Source: Bacillota bacterium | Lineage (GTDB): Bacteria > Bacillota > Dehalobacteriia > UBA4068 > UBA4997 | Direction of reading: 5' to 3' | DNA: 64,000 nt | NCBI GenBank assembly: GCA_021771915.1 | Contig: JAETNY010000004.1 | Location: 16,945 to 80,944 of the forward strand | In this document: positions 18,139-25,296 of the stretch, one piece after another | How positions within the stretch are numbered: the stretch's first letter is position 1 | Layout: each line of letters opens with the position of its first letter | The notes under the pieces: generated by a model | Told to the model about the DNA's origin: nothing | Databases searched by the model: none | What the model saw: the letters and a program-made list of their open reading frames with translations, nothing else | Translations under genes and position numbers: made by a program

Positions 18139-18228
18139 ATCACTAATATAATATTGCATTAAGCAGTATTATAAAAAACCTGACAGAGAATACAGCATAG
18201 ATATAATGCTACTGGAAAGGAAATAACA

Positions 18229-18417
18229 ATGCCTATTCCGTTGAAAGAAAGCAATAAAATCAAAAATTTGCACTGGCTTTGCTGCCCAAACTGTGGTGTT
18301 GGAATCAGTATCGGGGTTTATCATCAAATTACACTGGTATTCTTCTCTTTTTATTGCTCAAAATGCCAAACAGAAAAATTAATCAATATAATAAGATTGC
18401 AAATAAATAAAATCTAA
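18229..18417 (+). CDS. Cysteine-rich KTR-type zinc-ribbon protein
   Basis: This 62-residue protein has two Cys pairs (WLCCPNCG and FYCSKCQTE) followed by LINI-x-x-L. This matches the small Cys_rich_KTR family found in Firmicutes mobile elements, where the typical pattern is WxxCPxCG then LYCPKCK then LINV. It probably binds one zinc. Its function is unknown. AAAGGA precedes the ATG. The family normally sits near recombinases or conjugation genes, as here. Confidence 0.75.
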   Translation: MPIPLKESNKIKNLHWLCCPNCGVGISIGVYHQITLVFFSFYCSKCQTEKLINIIRLQINKI

Positions 18418-18458
18418 GAACCCGAATCGTAATATCAGAGGATTTGGGTTCTTTTTCT
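18417..18458 (+). terminator. Rho-independent terminator after the KTR gene
   Basis: AGAACCCGAATC (18417-18428) pairs with GATTTGGGTTCT (18441-18452) and is followed by TTTTCTTT. Confidence 0.85.
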
Positions 18459-18551
18459 TTATGCGGTTTCGTATTTATCTTGGCTGTCGTTCGCCTCCTT
18501 ATTTTCAAGGTTTCTAAATTATAGAAATTTTGAGATTAAGGAGATTTTTTT

Positions 18552-19037
18552 ATGTATAACAAAAAGAGCGATTATGCTTTAAATAAAAAGAATAAAGAAG
18601 CCATTGTGAGCAGAAATGCTGCCGGCGAATTTATTAAGTTGACTAAAGAAGAGTTTGCCAGCGAGGAAGAATTTGCTCACTGGAAAGAATGGTCGGATAA
18701 TGAATACCGTCAGGAATATAACTCTGAACAGAGTTATAAACGCCTAAAAAATAAGTTGCAAAAGCAGGCGGAAAATGAAGCCGGTTCTTTATCTGTTGAG
18801 CAGCTTTTGTTAAATGATTTAGCTGATGAGGAAAGAAAAGCTTTGGTAAACAAAATTAAATCTATTTTGACCGAAAAACAGTTTCGGCGTATATGGTTCT
18901 ATTATGTCGATGGTATTTCTATGACAGAAATTGCCAAGCTAGATAATGTTTCCAAAGTAAGTATTCATTATTCCATTGAAGCAGCAAAAAAGAAAATTAT
19001 TAAAAAGTTTTCTAAACTGCTTAATAAACAGCTATAA
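18552..19037 (+). CDS. Sigma-70 region 4-like HTH protein of the recombinase module
   Basis: This 161-residue protein has only a C-terminal sigma region 4-type HTH (about 105-155: ILTEKQFRRIWFYYVDGISM, then TEIAKLDNVSKVSIHYSI). The N-terminal part is charged and helical, without a region 2. Proteins of this kind commonly lie just upstream of large serine recombinases in Firmicutes elements and probably regulate element genes. It is not a full sigma factor and is unlikely to direct the three promoter blocks. The ATG at 18552 follows AAGGAG. Confidence 0.8.
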   Translation: MYNKKSDYALNKKNKEAIVSRNAAGEFIKLTKEEFASEEEFAHWKEWSDNEYRQEYNSEQSYKRLKNKLQKQAENEAGSLSVEQLLLNDLADEERKALVNKIKSILTEKQFRRIWFYYVDGISMTEIAKLDNVSKVSIHYSIEAAKKKIIKKFSKLLNKQL

Positions 19038-19129
19038 ACAGATGCTATTTATAGAGGAATAAATTTCCTGATAAAAATTATTTTGAAATAAAACAGTTCT
19101 TTGACAGTTTAATATTTTATATTGCAGGC

Positions 19130-19436
19130 ACAAAAGCTGCACCAGAGCGAAGCATAGTGCGCCGCCACGACTTCTATTTTGGAACGAGCGATAAGCACAA
19201 ACTATGAAAATCAGTTTGGCAAACTGACCGCCATAACGGTGCGGTGTTGATAATGATACTTGCTCACGCCTACCCACAGACTTGTGGTAGAACCCTGCGC
19301 TGTTCGAGAACAACGGTAGCGTGGAGTTATGACAGCCCCGCCAGGGGCGGCCTGTAGTATAAACCCTCGTATGAGGGCAATATATTTCCCGAATGGGGCA
19401 ATATAATCTCCCGTATTAAGGCGGTATAACAAATTT
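19130..19436 (+). other. Structured intergenic region, candidate non-coding RNA
   Basis: A roughly 300-bp stretch, more GC-rich than its flanks, contains no credible gene but many short perfect hairpins. Examples are CAGTTT-GGC-AAACTG at about 19,212, a CTACC(C)ACA / TGTGGTAG stem at about 19,270, TGTTC-GA-GAACA at about 19,300 and GCCCC-GCCA-GGGGC at about 19,335. Four hairpin-plus-tail units form its 3' end (separate entry). It lies between the region 4 gene and the recombinase operon. It could be a leader or regulatory RNA of the recombinase module. I cannot assign it to a known RNA family. Confidence 0.4.
19336..19430 (+). repeat. Tandem array of hairpin units
   Basis: There are four imperfect units of 21-28 nt: 19336-19363, 19364-19387, 19388-19409 and 19410-19430. 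Each consists of a small C-rich/G-rich hairpin (for example CCCTC-GTAT-GAGGG) followed by an AT-rich tail resembling CAATATA or GTATAA. Confidence 0.65.
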
Positions 19437-19502
19437 ACTTGAATTATTATATAGTTTATGCCATATATTATACTGTTAATTTTTAATTAGGAGGCTGATT
19501 GT

Positions 19503-19655
19503 ATGGCTGAAGAAAAAATACAATCTGAAAATAAGTTTTGTAAAAATATTTTTAGAACAGTAGATGGTAGAATATCTAAGGCAGATTTTACACAAAAGTG
19601 GATAGAACTTATAAATGCTCAAGAAAAAAATAAGATGATAATCACTCACCAATAA
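19503..19655 (+). CDS. Small hypothetical protein upstream of the recombinase
   Basis: This 50-residue ORF (starts MAEEKIQSENKFC, ends MIITHQ) has a strong AGGAGG about 8 nt before its ATG. The middle (FRTVDGRISKADFTQKWIEL) looks like a folded helical segment. No family is recognised. Its position between the structured region and the recombinase, and its good ribosome binding site, argue that it is real. Small ORFs in this position may be excision-related, but that is only a guess. Confidence 0.55.
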   Translation: MAEEKIQSENKFCKNIFRTVDGRISKADFTQKWIELINAQEKNKMIITHQ

Positions 19656-19714
19656 AGTAATAGTAAAACAAAGCTGTTTTCATCAATAATTATCACAGTT
19701 TAATAAAAAATAGA

Positions 19715-19742
19715 TGCACAAAACTTATGGCTGTGGTATAAT
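19715..19742 (+). promoter_or_regulatory. Possible sigma-A-type promoter of the recombinase gene
   Basis: TGCACA (19715-19720), a 16-bp spacer and TATAAT (19737-19742) lie 46 nt before the start codon. It looks vegetative rather than sigma-E-like, which matters for whether excision is tied to sporulation. Confidence 0.45.
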
Positions 19743-19787
19743 TATTACATGAAAACGGCTTGTTTTATCTCTAAGGAGAGATGAATT

Positions 19788-21341
19788 ATGAAAGCAGCTA
19801 TTTACTGTCGTTTATCTGAAGAGGATAAAAACAAGCAATTTGCAACTGATGACAGCAACAGTATTCAGAACCAAAAATCAATGTTACTGCAATATGCGAT
19901 GGAACAGGGGTGGGATATTTATAATATTTACAGTGATGATGATTATGCTGGTGCAGATAGAAAACGTCCGGAGTTTAATAAACTTTTGTCTGATGCAGAG
20001 CAGCATAAATTTGATGTAGTGCTTTGCAAAACCCAATCTCGCTTTACCAGAGAGCTGGAATTGGTGGAAAAATATATTCACGGTTTGTTTCCAATTTGGG
20101 GAATACGCTTTGTCAGTATCGTTGATAATGCGGATACGGCAAACAAAGGCAATAAAAAATCTCGTCAGATAAATGGTCTTGTTAATGAATGGTATCTTGA
20201 GGATATGTCCGAAAATATTCGCAGTGTTTTGGATAACCGGCGAGCTAATGGTTTTCATATTGGTGCGTTTGCGCTTTACGGATATAAAAAGGATCCGGAA
20301 CATAAAGGTCATTTAATCATTGATGATGAGGCTGCGGCTGTTGTTCGTGAGGTTTTTACTCTTTTTGCACAGGGTTATGGTAAAAATGCCATTGCCCGAA
20401 TGTTGAACGATCGAGGTGTACCAAATCCAACAGAATATAAACGTCTGCAAGGTTTACGCTATCAGCAGCCTAAAACCAAAAATAGCACTCTATGGAAATA
20501 TTTTGCGATTGCTAATATGTTACGCAATGAAATCTACATAGGTAATATGGTGCAGGGTAAATATGGCAGTGTTTCTTATAAAACCAAACAGAACAAACCA
20601 AGACCAAAAAGTGAATGGTTTGTGGTTGAGAGAACACACGAGCCGATTATTGACCGGGAGCTTTGGGAAAGGGTGCAGTTATTACAGCAGCAAAGAGCCA
20701 AGCCTTTTATCGTTGGGCAAATTGGCTTGTTTGCCAAAAAAGCACGTTGCGCTAACTGTGGCTATATTATGCGTTCTTCTAAAAGTCAGGGGAAATATTA
20801 TTTGCAATGTCCGAACAGGCACGTTGCCAAAGATGCTTGCGAGGGTGCTTTTATTTCTGTTGACAGATTGGAGCAAATGGTTATTGATGAACTGAATCGT
20901 TTGGCGGCTGAATATCTTGATAAAGACGAATTGGCTATGAAGATTGAGTTTTGTAATAACTTGCAAGAACAGAAAAAAACCTTGCTTGCAGATAAATCTG
21001 TTTATGAGAAAAAACTTACGGAATATACCAAAGGCATTCAAGATCTTTATATGGACAAAGTTAAAGGCTTGATTAGCGATAGCGATTTTATTGTACTGTC
21101 AAAAAATATTTCTCAGGAAAAAGAAAGAATGCTGCAACTGGTGCAGGATGCACAAAATCGAATAATTGCTATTGATAATAAAATTGCCGCCGGTGATAAT
21201 CGGCGTGAGTTGATTGAGCAATATACTAATCTGGAGCATTTGGATAGAAACATTGTTGATACGCTGATAGACTACATCACTGTGGATAAGCGCATTCAAG
21301 GAACCCGAAATGTGCCTATTGAAATTCATTGGGCATTTTAG
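19788..21341 (+). CDS. Large serine recombinase (element integrase)
   Basis: The protein has 517 residues. The resolvase domain (about 1-150) starts AAIYCRLSEED with the catalytic Ser at residue 10, and has SIQNQ and YSDDDYAGADRKRPEFNKLL. A recombinase domain follows (about 155-290, with GYGKNAIARMLNDRGV). A zinc ribbon lies at about 318-350 (CANCG, then LQCPNRH and a later C). A Lys/Glu-rich coiled coil spans about 370-450 before a short C-terminal domain. This is the architecture of large serine integrases such as TnpX and SpoIVCA, which catalyse site-specific integration and excision. AGGAGAG precedes the ATG. It lies 195 bp from the junction with cotJC and is transcribed toward it, so it is the obvious agent of that insertion. 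Confidence 0.93.
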   Translation: MKAAIYCRLSEEDKNKQFATDDSNSIQNQKSMLLQYAMEQGWDIYNIYSDDDYAGADRKRPEFNKLLSDAEQHKFDVVLCKTQSRFTRELELVEKYIHGLFPIWGIRFVSIVDNADTANKGNKKSRQINGLVNEWYLEDMSENIRSVLDNRRANGFHIGAFALYGYKKDPEHKGHLIIDDEAAAVVREVFTLFAQGYGKNAIARMLNDRGVPNPTEYKRLQGLRYQQPKTKNSTLWKYFAIANMLRNEIYIGNMVQGKYGSVSYKTKQNKPRPKSEWFVVERTHEPIIDRELWERVQLLQQQRAKPFIVGQIGLFAKKARCANCGYIMRSSKSQGKYYLQCPNRHVAKDACEGAFISVDRLEQMVIDELNRLAAEYLDKDELAMKIEFCNNLQEQKKTLLADKSVYEKKLTEYTKGIQDLYMDKVKGLISDSDFIVLSKNISQEKERMLQLVQDAQNRIIAIDNKIAAGDNRRELIEQYTNLEHLDRNIVDTLIDYITVDKRIQGTRNVPIEIHWAF

Positions 21342-21453
21342 CGCAAAGATTCACAAGACTTATATAAGCCATCGGTGCGCTTAAAAATCAAATAGGGTAT
21401 ATAAATGTATCAAATTGATTTTCAGGGGCCTTACAGGGCATTTTTGAACGGAG

Positions 21454-21552
21454 TTTGTTCTTACAATATCGTACCCAGAAAAAGCATGTACAAACGAGAA
21501 TGCTCTATTTATGCGGCTTTGAGGCACTATTTGTTCTTAGGCAATCGTACCC
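21454..21552. repeat. Imperfect direct repeat at the right element end
   Basis: Two 23-bp copies (21454-21476 and 21530-21552) share TTTGTTCTTA and ATCGTACCC around four differing central bases (19 of 23 identical). The second copy covers the junction with cotJC. It probably contains recombinase-binding or att sequence. The 21342-21536 gap holds no gene. Confidence 0.6.
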
Positions 21553-21959
21553 TCTGCTGCCATATCCTCATGCAAATCGGTTATAATATCTCCTTTGGAT
21601 TGGAAATAGGAAGCTGTGAACGGTACGCCGGCTGCTGAAGCAGGATAAATGCCTGTTGTGTGGTCAACGAAAAAGCTGTCAAAGCCTTGCTCTTTAATTT
21701 CTTCAATGCTTAAATCTTTGGTTAGCTGGAATACGATAGCGCTTATCATTTCCATGTGTGCCAACTCTTCAGTGCCAATATCTGTAAGCAGTCCGGCCAC
21801 ATCTCGATAGGGCACGCTATAACGCTGTGAAAGATAGCGTAAAGAGGCTGCCAACTCGCCGTCGGGGCCGCCGTATTGGCTGATGATAATTTTGGCAGCT
21901 TTAGCGTCGGGGTGTTTAATATTAACTGGGTATTGTAATTTTCTGTCATAATTCCACAT
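21537..21959 (-). pseudogene. cotJC: cotJC, spore coat protein, truncated by element insertion
   Basis: The 140-residue frame begins like CotJC, the manganese-catalase-like coat protein, with QYGGPDGELAASLRYLSQRY, GTEELAHMEMISAIV with its metal-ligand Glu/His, and AGVPFTASYFQSKGD. It matches the family up to DLHEDMAAE, then reads GTIA and stops. Full-length CotJC runs about 45-50 residues further and supplies more metal ligands in the last helix. None of that remainder is seen in the adjacent 200 bp. The missing 3' part should lie beyond the left end of the element, outside the window. The start has AAGGAGG 11 nt upstream. It is the last gene of cotJABC. The encoded fragment is unlikely to be functional unless the element excises. 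Confidence 0.85.
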
Positions 21960-21965
21960 AGCTGC

Positions 21966-22217
21966 TTATGCCTCCTTTTCCCATGGCCAGGGTTCTGCAA
22001 TCCAGGTCCAGCCGTCATTGCTGTTGACGCCATAAACAGTTAAAGGACCAAATTTATCCTCATACTCACTGGTTAGAGCAGTCAAAAGGTTGTTGTAATA
22101 CTTAAAGTATTCTAAGGCTCCCTCACAGGTGGGGTGAGTGTCCAGAAATAATTGAACGTCTTTTACCACGAAGGCAATGATTTGAATATCAAGTAATAAC
22201 TGTTTTTTTTCATTCAT
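21966..22217 (-). CDS. cotJB: Spore coat protein CotJB
   Basis: This 83-residue protein has the CotJB pattern: LLLDIQIIAFVVKDVQLFLD, then THP and YFKYYN, ending in a Trp/Pro-rich WTWIAEPWPWE. It is a small inner-coat protein synthesised in the mother cell and deposited with CotJA and CotJC. The start is the ATG at 22217, 10 nt after GGGAG. An upstream GTG (22226) is too close to that site. The gene overlaps the end of cotJA by 8 nt and is followed 6 nt later by cotJC, forming one operon. Confidence 0.9.
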   Translation of the reverse strand: MNEKKQLLLDIQIIAFVVKDVQLFLDTHPTCEGALEYFKYYNNLLTALTSEYEDKFGPLTVYGVNSNDGWTWIAEPWPWEKEA

Positions 22218-22380
22218 TTTGGCCACGCTCCCTTGCTTTTTTTCCGTAAAATGGCAAATTTAAGTCCGGAAAAATTGTACCGTTGATGAAAGCGTCCTCT
22301 GGCCGATAAGTTTCCGCCCAGGGTTGAATAGGCACGCTGGCAATGCCCAGCTGGGTGCAGGTGGTTGGTTGTTGAGTCAC
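22210..22380 (-). CDS. cotJA: Spore coat protein CotJA
   Basis: This 56-residue protein starts with GTG at 22380, preceded by AAGGAGG. The sequence has the CotJA hallmark IASVPIQPWAETYRPEDAF followed by GTIFPDLNLPFYG. It is shorter than some homologues but complete. It is the first gene of the cotJ operon. The operon is expected to be transcribed by sigma-E in the mother cell, but I could not identify a convincing sigma-E promoter upstream. Confidence 0.9.
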   Translation of the reverse strand: MTQQPTTCTQLGIASVPIQPWAETYRPEDAFINGTIFPDLNLPFYGKKARERGQNE

Positions 22381-22543
22381 TTTGCAGACCTCCTTAAAGT
22401 TTTTCTTATTTAGTATATTGGCCGTATATTGGTTTGGTGCAGCTGTTTATATTTTTAGTAAAAAATGATTGAGCATTAAATATTCAAAAAAATCAACTGT
22501 CACCAAAAAGTGATAGGCTTGGGTGAATGGCTTTATATTACGG

Positions 22544-22573
22544 GTATACTTATGTTACAAAAGCTGCATACTA
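22544..22573 (+). promoter_or_regulatory. Sigma-G promoter of the germination operon
   Basis: GTATA (22544-22548), an 18-bp spacer and CATACTA (22567-22573) fit the B. subtilis sigma-G consensus GHATR-N18-CATWHTA at every position. It lies 35 nt before the GerA-type start codon and implies forespore-specific expression. Confidence 0.8.
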
Positions 22574-22608
22574 AAATTAATTTGAATTATGGCGGCGGAG
22601 GTAACAAT

Positions 22609-24123
22609 ATGGCCTTGCATAAAGCGAATAAGATTTTTTTTGGCTCATCTTTAGCCAAAAATTTGGCGATAATTGAGCAGTATGTTGGCGAATATGCCGA
22701 TTTAATTATTCGGCCATTGGAGGTTAACGGGCAGGCGATAGCCGCTTTAGTTTACTTTGACGGCATGACTGATAAAAACGCTGTGTGTGAGTTTATCACT
22801 AAGCCTTTGTTACTGCATCCGGAAATGTTGCCAGGAAAAGGTCCGGAGGAAATTGCGGCAGCCTGTTTGTATGTGGCGGATTGGCAAAGCGCTGATAATG
22901 ACCAGGATTTTATGAACAACATTTTTTCTGGTGATTGTGGCATAATTTTTGCCGGTTTTTCTGGCGCGTTGACTACTGATTTAAAAGGTTTTGAACGGCG
23001 TGGTATCAGTGAACCACAAACTGAGATTGTAGTGCGCGGTTCAAGAGAAGGTTTTATTGAAAATATGAAAACCAATATGTCCATGCTGCGACGGCGAATT
23101 AAAACGCCTAACCTGTGTTTTGAAAATATGCAGCTGGGCACAGAAACAAACACCAACCTTTGCGTGGTTTATATTCGGGGGTTGGCTGACCCGGAATTGG
23201 TGCAGGAGGTTAAAGACCGGCTTAACAGCGTAAAAATTGACGGAATTTTAGAGAGCGGTTATCTGGAACAGCTGATTGAAGACGAACCTTTTTCACCATT
23301 TCCTACAGTTGCCAACAGTGAGAAGCCGGATAAGGTGGTGGCTAAACTGTTAGAGGGGCGCGTGGGCATTATGGTAGATGGCACCCCCTTTGTACTGACG
23401 GTGCCGACACTGTTTGTGGAAAGTTTTCAAAGTGCGGAGGATTATTATTCCCGGCCATACATGGTTAGTATGGTACGTTTTTTGCGCTTTTTTTCATTTT
23501 TAATTGCGGTTTATGCGCCGGCGCTTTATATTGCGATAACCGGTTTTCACATTGAATTAATACCGGCTAATTTGATGTTGAATATGTGGCAGGCTGCTGG
23601 CAGCACGCCACTTTCTGCTGGCTGGTCGGTTTTCTTTTATGCACTGGTTTACGAGGTGGTACGAGAAGGAGGAATTCGTTTGCCGCGGCCGGTTGGTGCT
23701 GCAATCAGTATCGTCGGTGGTCTGGTTATCGGTGATATGGCGGTGCAGGCCGGGCTGATTTCAGCGCCGGTGGTAATTATTGTGGCTTTTACCGCTATTG
23801 CTATGTTTGTGGTGGATGCTTTGACAGATGCGGCTACAGTTTTACGTTTTGCTTTTATTCTGCTTAGTTGGTGGCTGGGCTTTTGGGGGCTGCTGTTGGG
23901 TACTATGCTGCTTTTGTTGCATCTGGTTTCGCTGGAGTCATTTGGTGTGGCTTATTTTGCGCCGTTTGCGCCATTAATGCCTTATCAGCTGCGTGATACG
24001 TTTGTGCGCTTGCCTTTGTGGCTATTGGGACGGCGGCCGGATAATTTAACCATTGGCAGCAAATGGCGGCAGCGGCAATCTGTGCCGCCTACTACGGCGA
24101 TTGACAGTGCGGAGGGTGAATAA
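22609..24123 (+). CDS. gerAA: Spore germination receptor A subunit (GerA family)
   Basis: The protein has 504 residues. The start is the ATG at 22609, with GGAGG 8 nt upstream and the sigma-G promoter just before it. An in-frame start at 22510 lies upstream of that promoter and is rejected. A soluble N-terminal domain of about 260 residues includes the family motif GSREGFIENMKTNMSMLRRR near 143-162 and a later DGTPFVLTVPTLFVE. Five or so membrane helices follow (about 285-465), with SAGWSVFFYALVYEVVREGG and GLVIGDMAVQAGLISAPVVI. GerA-type receptors sit in the spore inner membrane and sense nutrients. It forms an operon with the C and B subunit genes downstream. The symbol denotes the family; the specific germinant is unknown. 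Confidence 0.92.
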   Translation: MALHKANKIFFGSSLAKNLAIIEQYVGEYADLIIRPLEVNGQAIAALVYFDGMTDKNAVCEFITKPLLLHPEMLPGKGPEEIAAACLYVADWQSADNDQDFMNNIFSGDCGIIFAGFSGALTTDLKGFERRGISEPQTEIVVRGSREGFIENMKTNMSMLRRRIKTPNLCFENMQLGTETNTNLCVVYIRGLADPELVQEVKDRLNSVKIDGILESGYLEQLIEDEPFSPFPTVANSEKPDKVVAKLLEGRVGIMVDGTPFVLTVPTLFVESFQSAEDYYSRPYMVSMVRFLRFFSFLIAVYAPALYIAITGFHIELIPANLMLNMWQAAGSTPLSAGWSVFFYALVYEVVREGGIRLPRPVGAAISIVGGLVIGDMAVQAGLISAPVVIIVAFTAIAMFVVDALTDAATVLRFAFILLSWWLGFWGLLLGTMLLLLHLVSLESFGVAYFAPFAPLMPYQLRDTFVRLPLWLLGRRPDNLTIGSKWRQRQSVPPTTAIDSAEGE

Positions 24124-25245
24124 ATGCTGGCAGGCAAAAACAAGGCGATGTTGAGGATAGCTTGGTTGAATTGGCTGGTACTTTTTATTTTGCTGTTGGG
24201 ATTGGGCGGCTGTGGTAATACCGATGTTTTGGACAGCGGAGATATGAAAGATGTGGAACTGGTAACGGCATTGGCGGTGGATAAGCCGGAGGGTGGAGCA
24301 CAAATTTTGGCTACTGTGCAGCTGTTAAATCGGGATAAGGCGCTGGACAGACAATATGCTGCAAGCTATTATACTTTGGCGGCCATGGAGATAAATTTGC
24401 CGGCGGCAATCGGAGAGTTGTATCATTATGGAGCGCGGCAGATGAATTTCTCGCATACTACGGTGCTTTTGTTGGGTGAAGCGGCGGCAGACTGCGACTA
24501 TTGGTTGGATTATGCCTTGCGTTCCTCGGAGATACGCCCGACGGTTTATCCTATAATCTGTCGGCAGCAAGCCGGGGAACTTATGGCTGGGGCGGCGGAG
24601 GATATCAGTCTGACCTATTTGCTGAATAATATTTTGGAGCCTTTGGGCAGTAGCCGTCCGGGAGCGGCTGCGATTACTCTGCAAAATTTTGTGGAAGAAA
24701 TGATGCAGCCGGGTATAACACCTGCTTTGCCGTTAGTGGAGCAAAATGAGGCCGGAGTGGAATTTGCTGGTTTTGTATTGTATGATGATGCCGGACATGT
24801 GGCGGAGGTTTTGACAGCAGACGATGATGCGCAGGCCTGCGCCGGTTGGCTTTGGTTGCAGCGACCGAAATATTTGCGTGGTTATACGCTGGAATTGGAC
24901 AATGATGTGGTTTTGCAGGTGGAAAGCGCTTCCGTACAGAAGCGGCTGCAAACGGGCGCCGATGTAGGAAAGCCTGATTTACAGTTTCGGCTGTCGCTGC
25001 GCGCTCAGGTTCTGAATAATCCGCAGGCATTGCCAGACGCTTATTTGCAGACATTAACCAGACAGCGTTTGCATGATTTGGCTGTTGCAGCGCTGGCCGC
25101 CAGTCGAAAATATAATCTGGATTTTATTGGTCTTGGTCGTGAAGTGTATCGGCAGCAACCAGAACTTTGGGAAGAAATGGCCGAACAGGATTATTTAAAT
25201 TTGCTGACGGTTAGTTTGGAAATTGAAGCGGATATTGAATCTTAG
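24124..25245 (+). CDS. gerAC: Spore germination receptor C subunit, lipoprotein (Ger(x)C family)
   Basis: This 373-residue lipoprotein has a lipobox LGGC near residue 35. The mature part starts with DVLDSGDMKDVELVTALAVD, the signature opening of Ger(x)C proteins. FSHTTVLLLGE and the C-terminal pattern ALAASRKYNLDFIGLGREVY are also typical. It attaches to the outer face of the spore inner membrane and completes the A/B receptor. The ATG directly follows the A-subunit stop codon, with a GGAGGG ribosome binding site inside the end of that gene. An internal ATG at 24148 would give a shorter signal peptide and cannot be excluded. Confidence 0.9.
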   Translation: MLAGKNKAMLRIAWLNWLVLFILLLGLGGCGNTDVLDSGDMKDVELVTALAVDKPEGGAQILATVQLLNRDKALDRQYAASYYTLAAMEINLPAAIGELYHYGARQMNFSHTTVLLLGEAAADCDYWLDYALRSSEIRPTVYPIICRQQAGELMAGAAEDISLTYLLNNILEPLGSSRPGAAAITLQNFVEEMMQPGITPALPLVEQNEAGVEFAGFVLYDDAGHVAEVLTADDDAQACAGWLWLQRPKYLRGYTLELDNDVVLQVESASVQKRLQTGADVGKPDLQFRLSLRAQVLNNPQALPDAYLQTLTRQRLHDLAVAALAASRKYNLDFIGLGREVYRQQPELWEEMAEQDYLNLLTVSLEIEADIES

Positions 25246-25296
25246 ATTGAATTATAAATAAATTTGGATAAATAAGAAGATGGGAGATAAGCGAAT

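Larger units (their letters stand above)
1..21553. mobile_element. Integrative (conjugative-type) element, right part, inserted in cotJC
   Basis: Transfer-type genes (methylase-helicase, MobC-like, relaxase) lie to the left and a large serine recombinase lies at the right end. The right boundary is placed near 21,548-21,554 because the cotJC reading frame, conserved from its start codon, stops matching the family there and ends four codons later. The left boundary and the type IV secretion genes expected for a conjugative element lie outside the window. Base composition is patchy: the helicase and relaxase are moderately GC-rich, while the cargo at 7.3-8.3 kb and 11.3-18 kb is clearly AT-rich. 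That composition suggests stepwise acquisition. Confidence 0.85.

Noticed and set aside
18552..19037. A second full sigma factor able to read the three promoter blocks
   Set aside because: Only a region 4-type HTH is present; no region 2 for -10 recognition can be seen.
19336..19430. CRISPR array
   Set aside because: The units are imperfect, contiguous and hairpin-bearing, with no unique spacers and no cas genes nearby.
21405..21638. Forward open frame of 77 codons crossing the element/cotJC junction
   Set aside because: It runs antisense through conserved cotJC sequence, has no ribosome binding site and arises from the junction by chance.
22381..22543. Sigma-E promoter for the cotJ operon
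   Set aside because: Expected biologically, but no sequence came close enough to both consensus boxes at the right spacing to be annotated.
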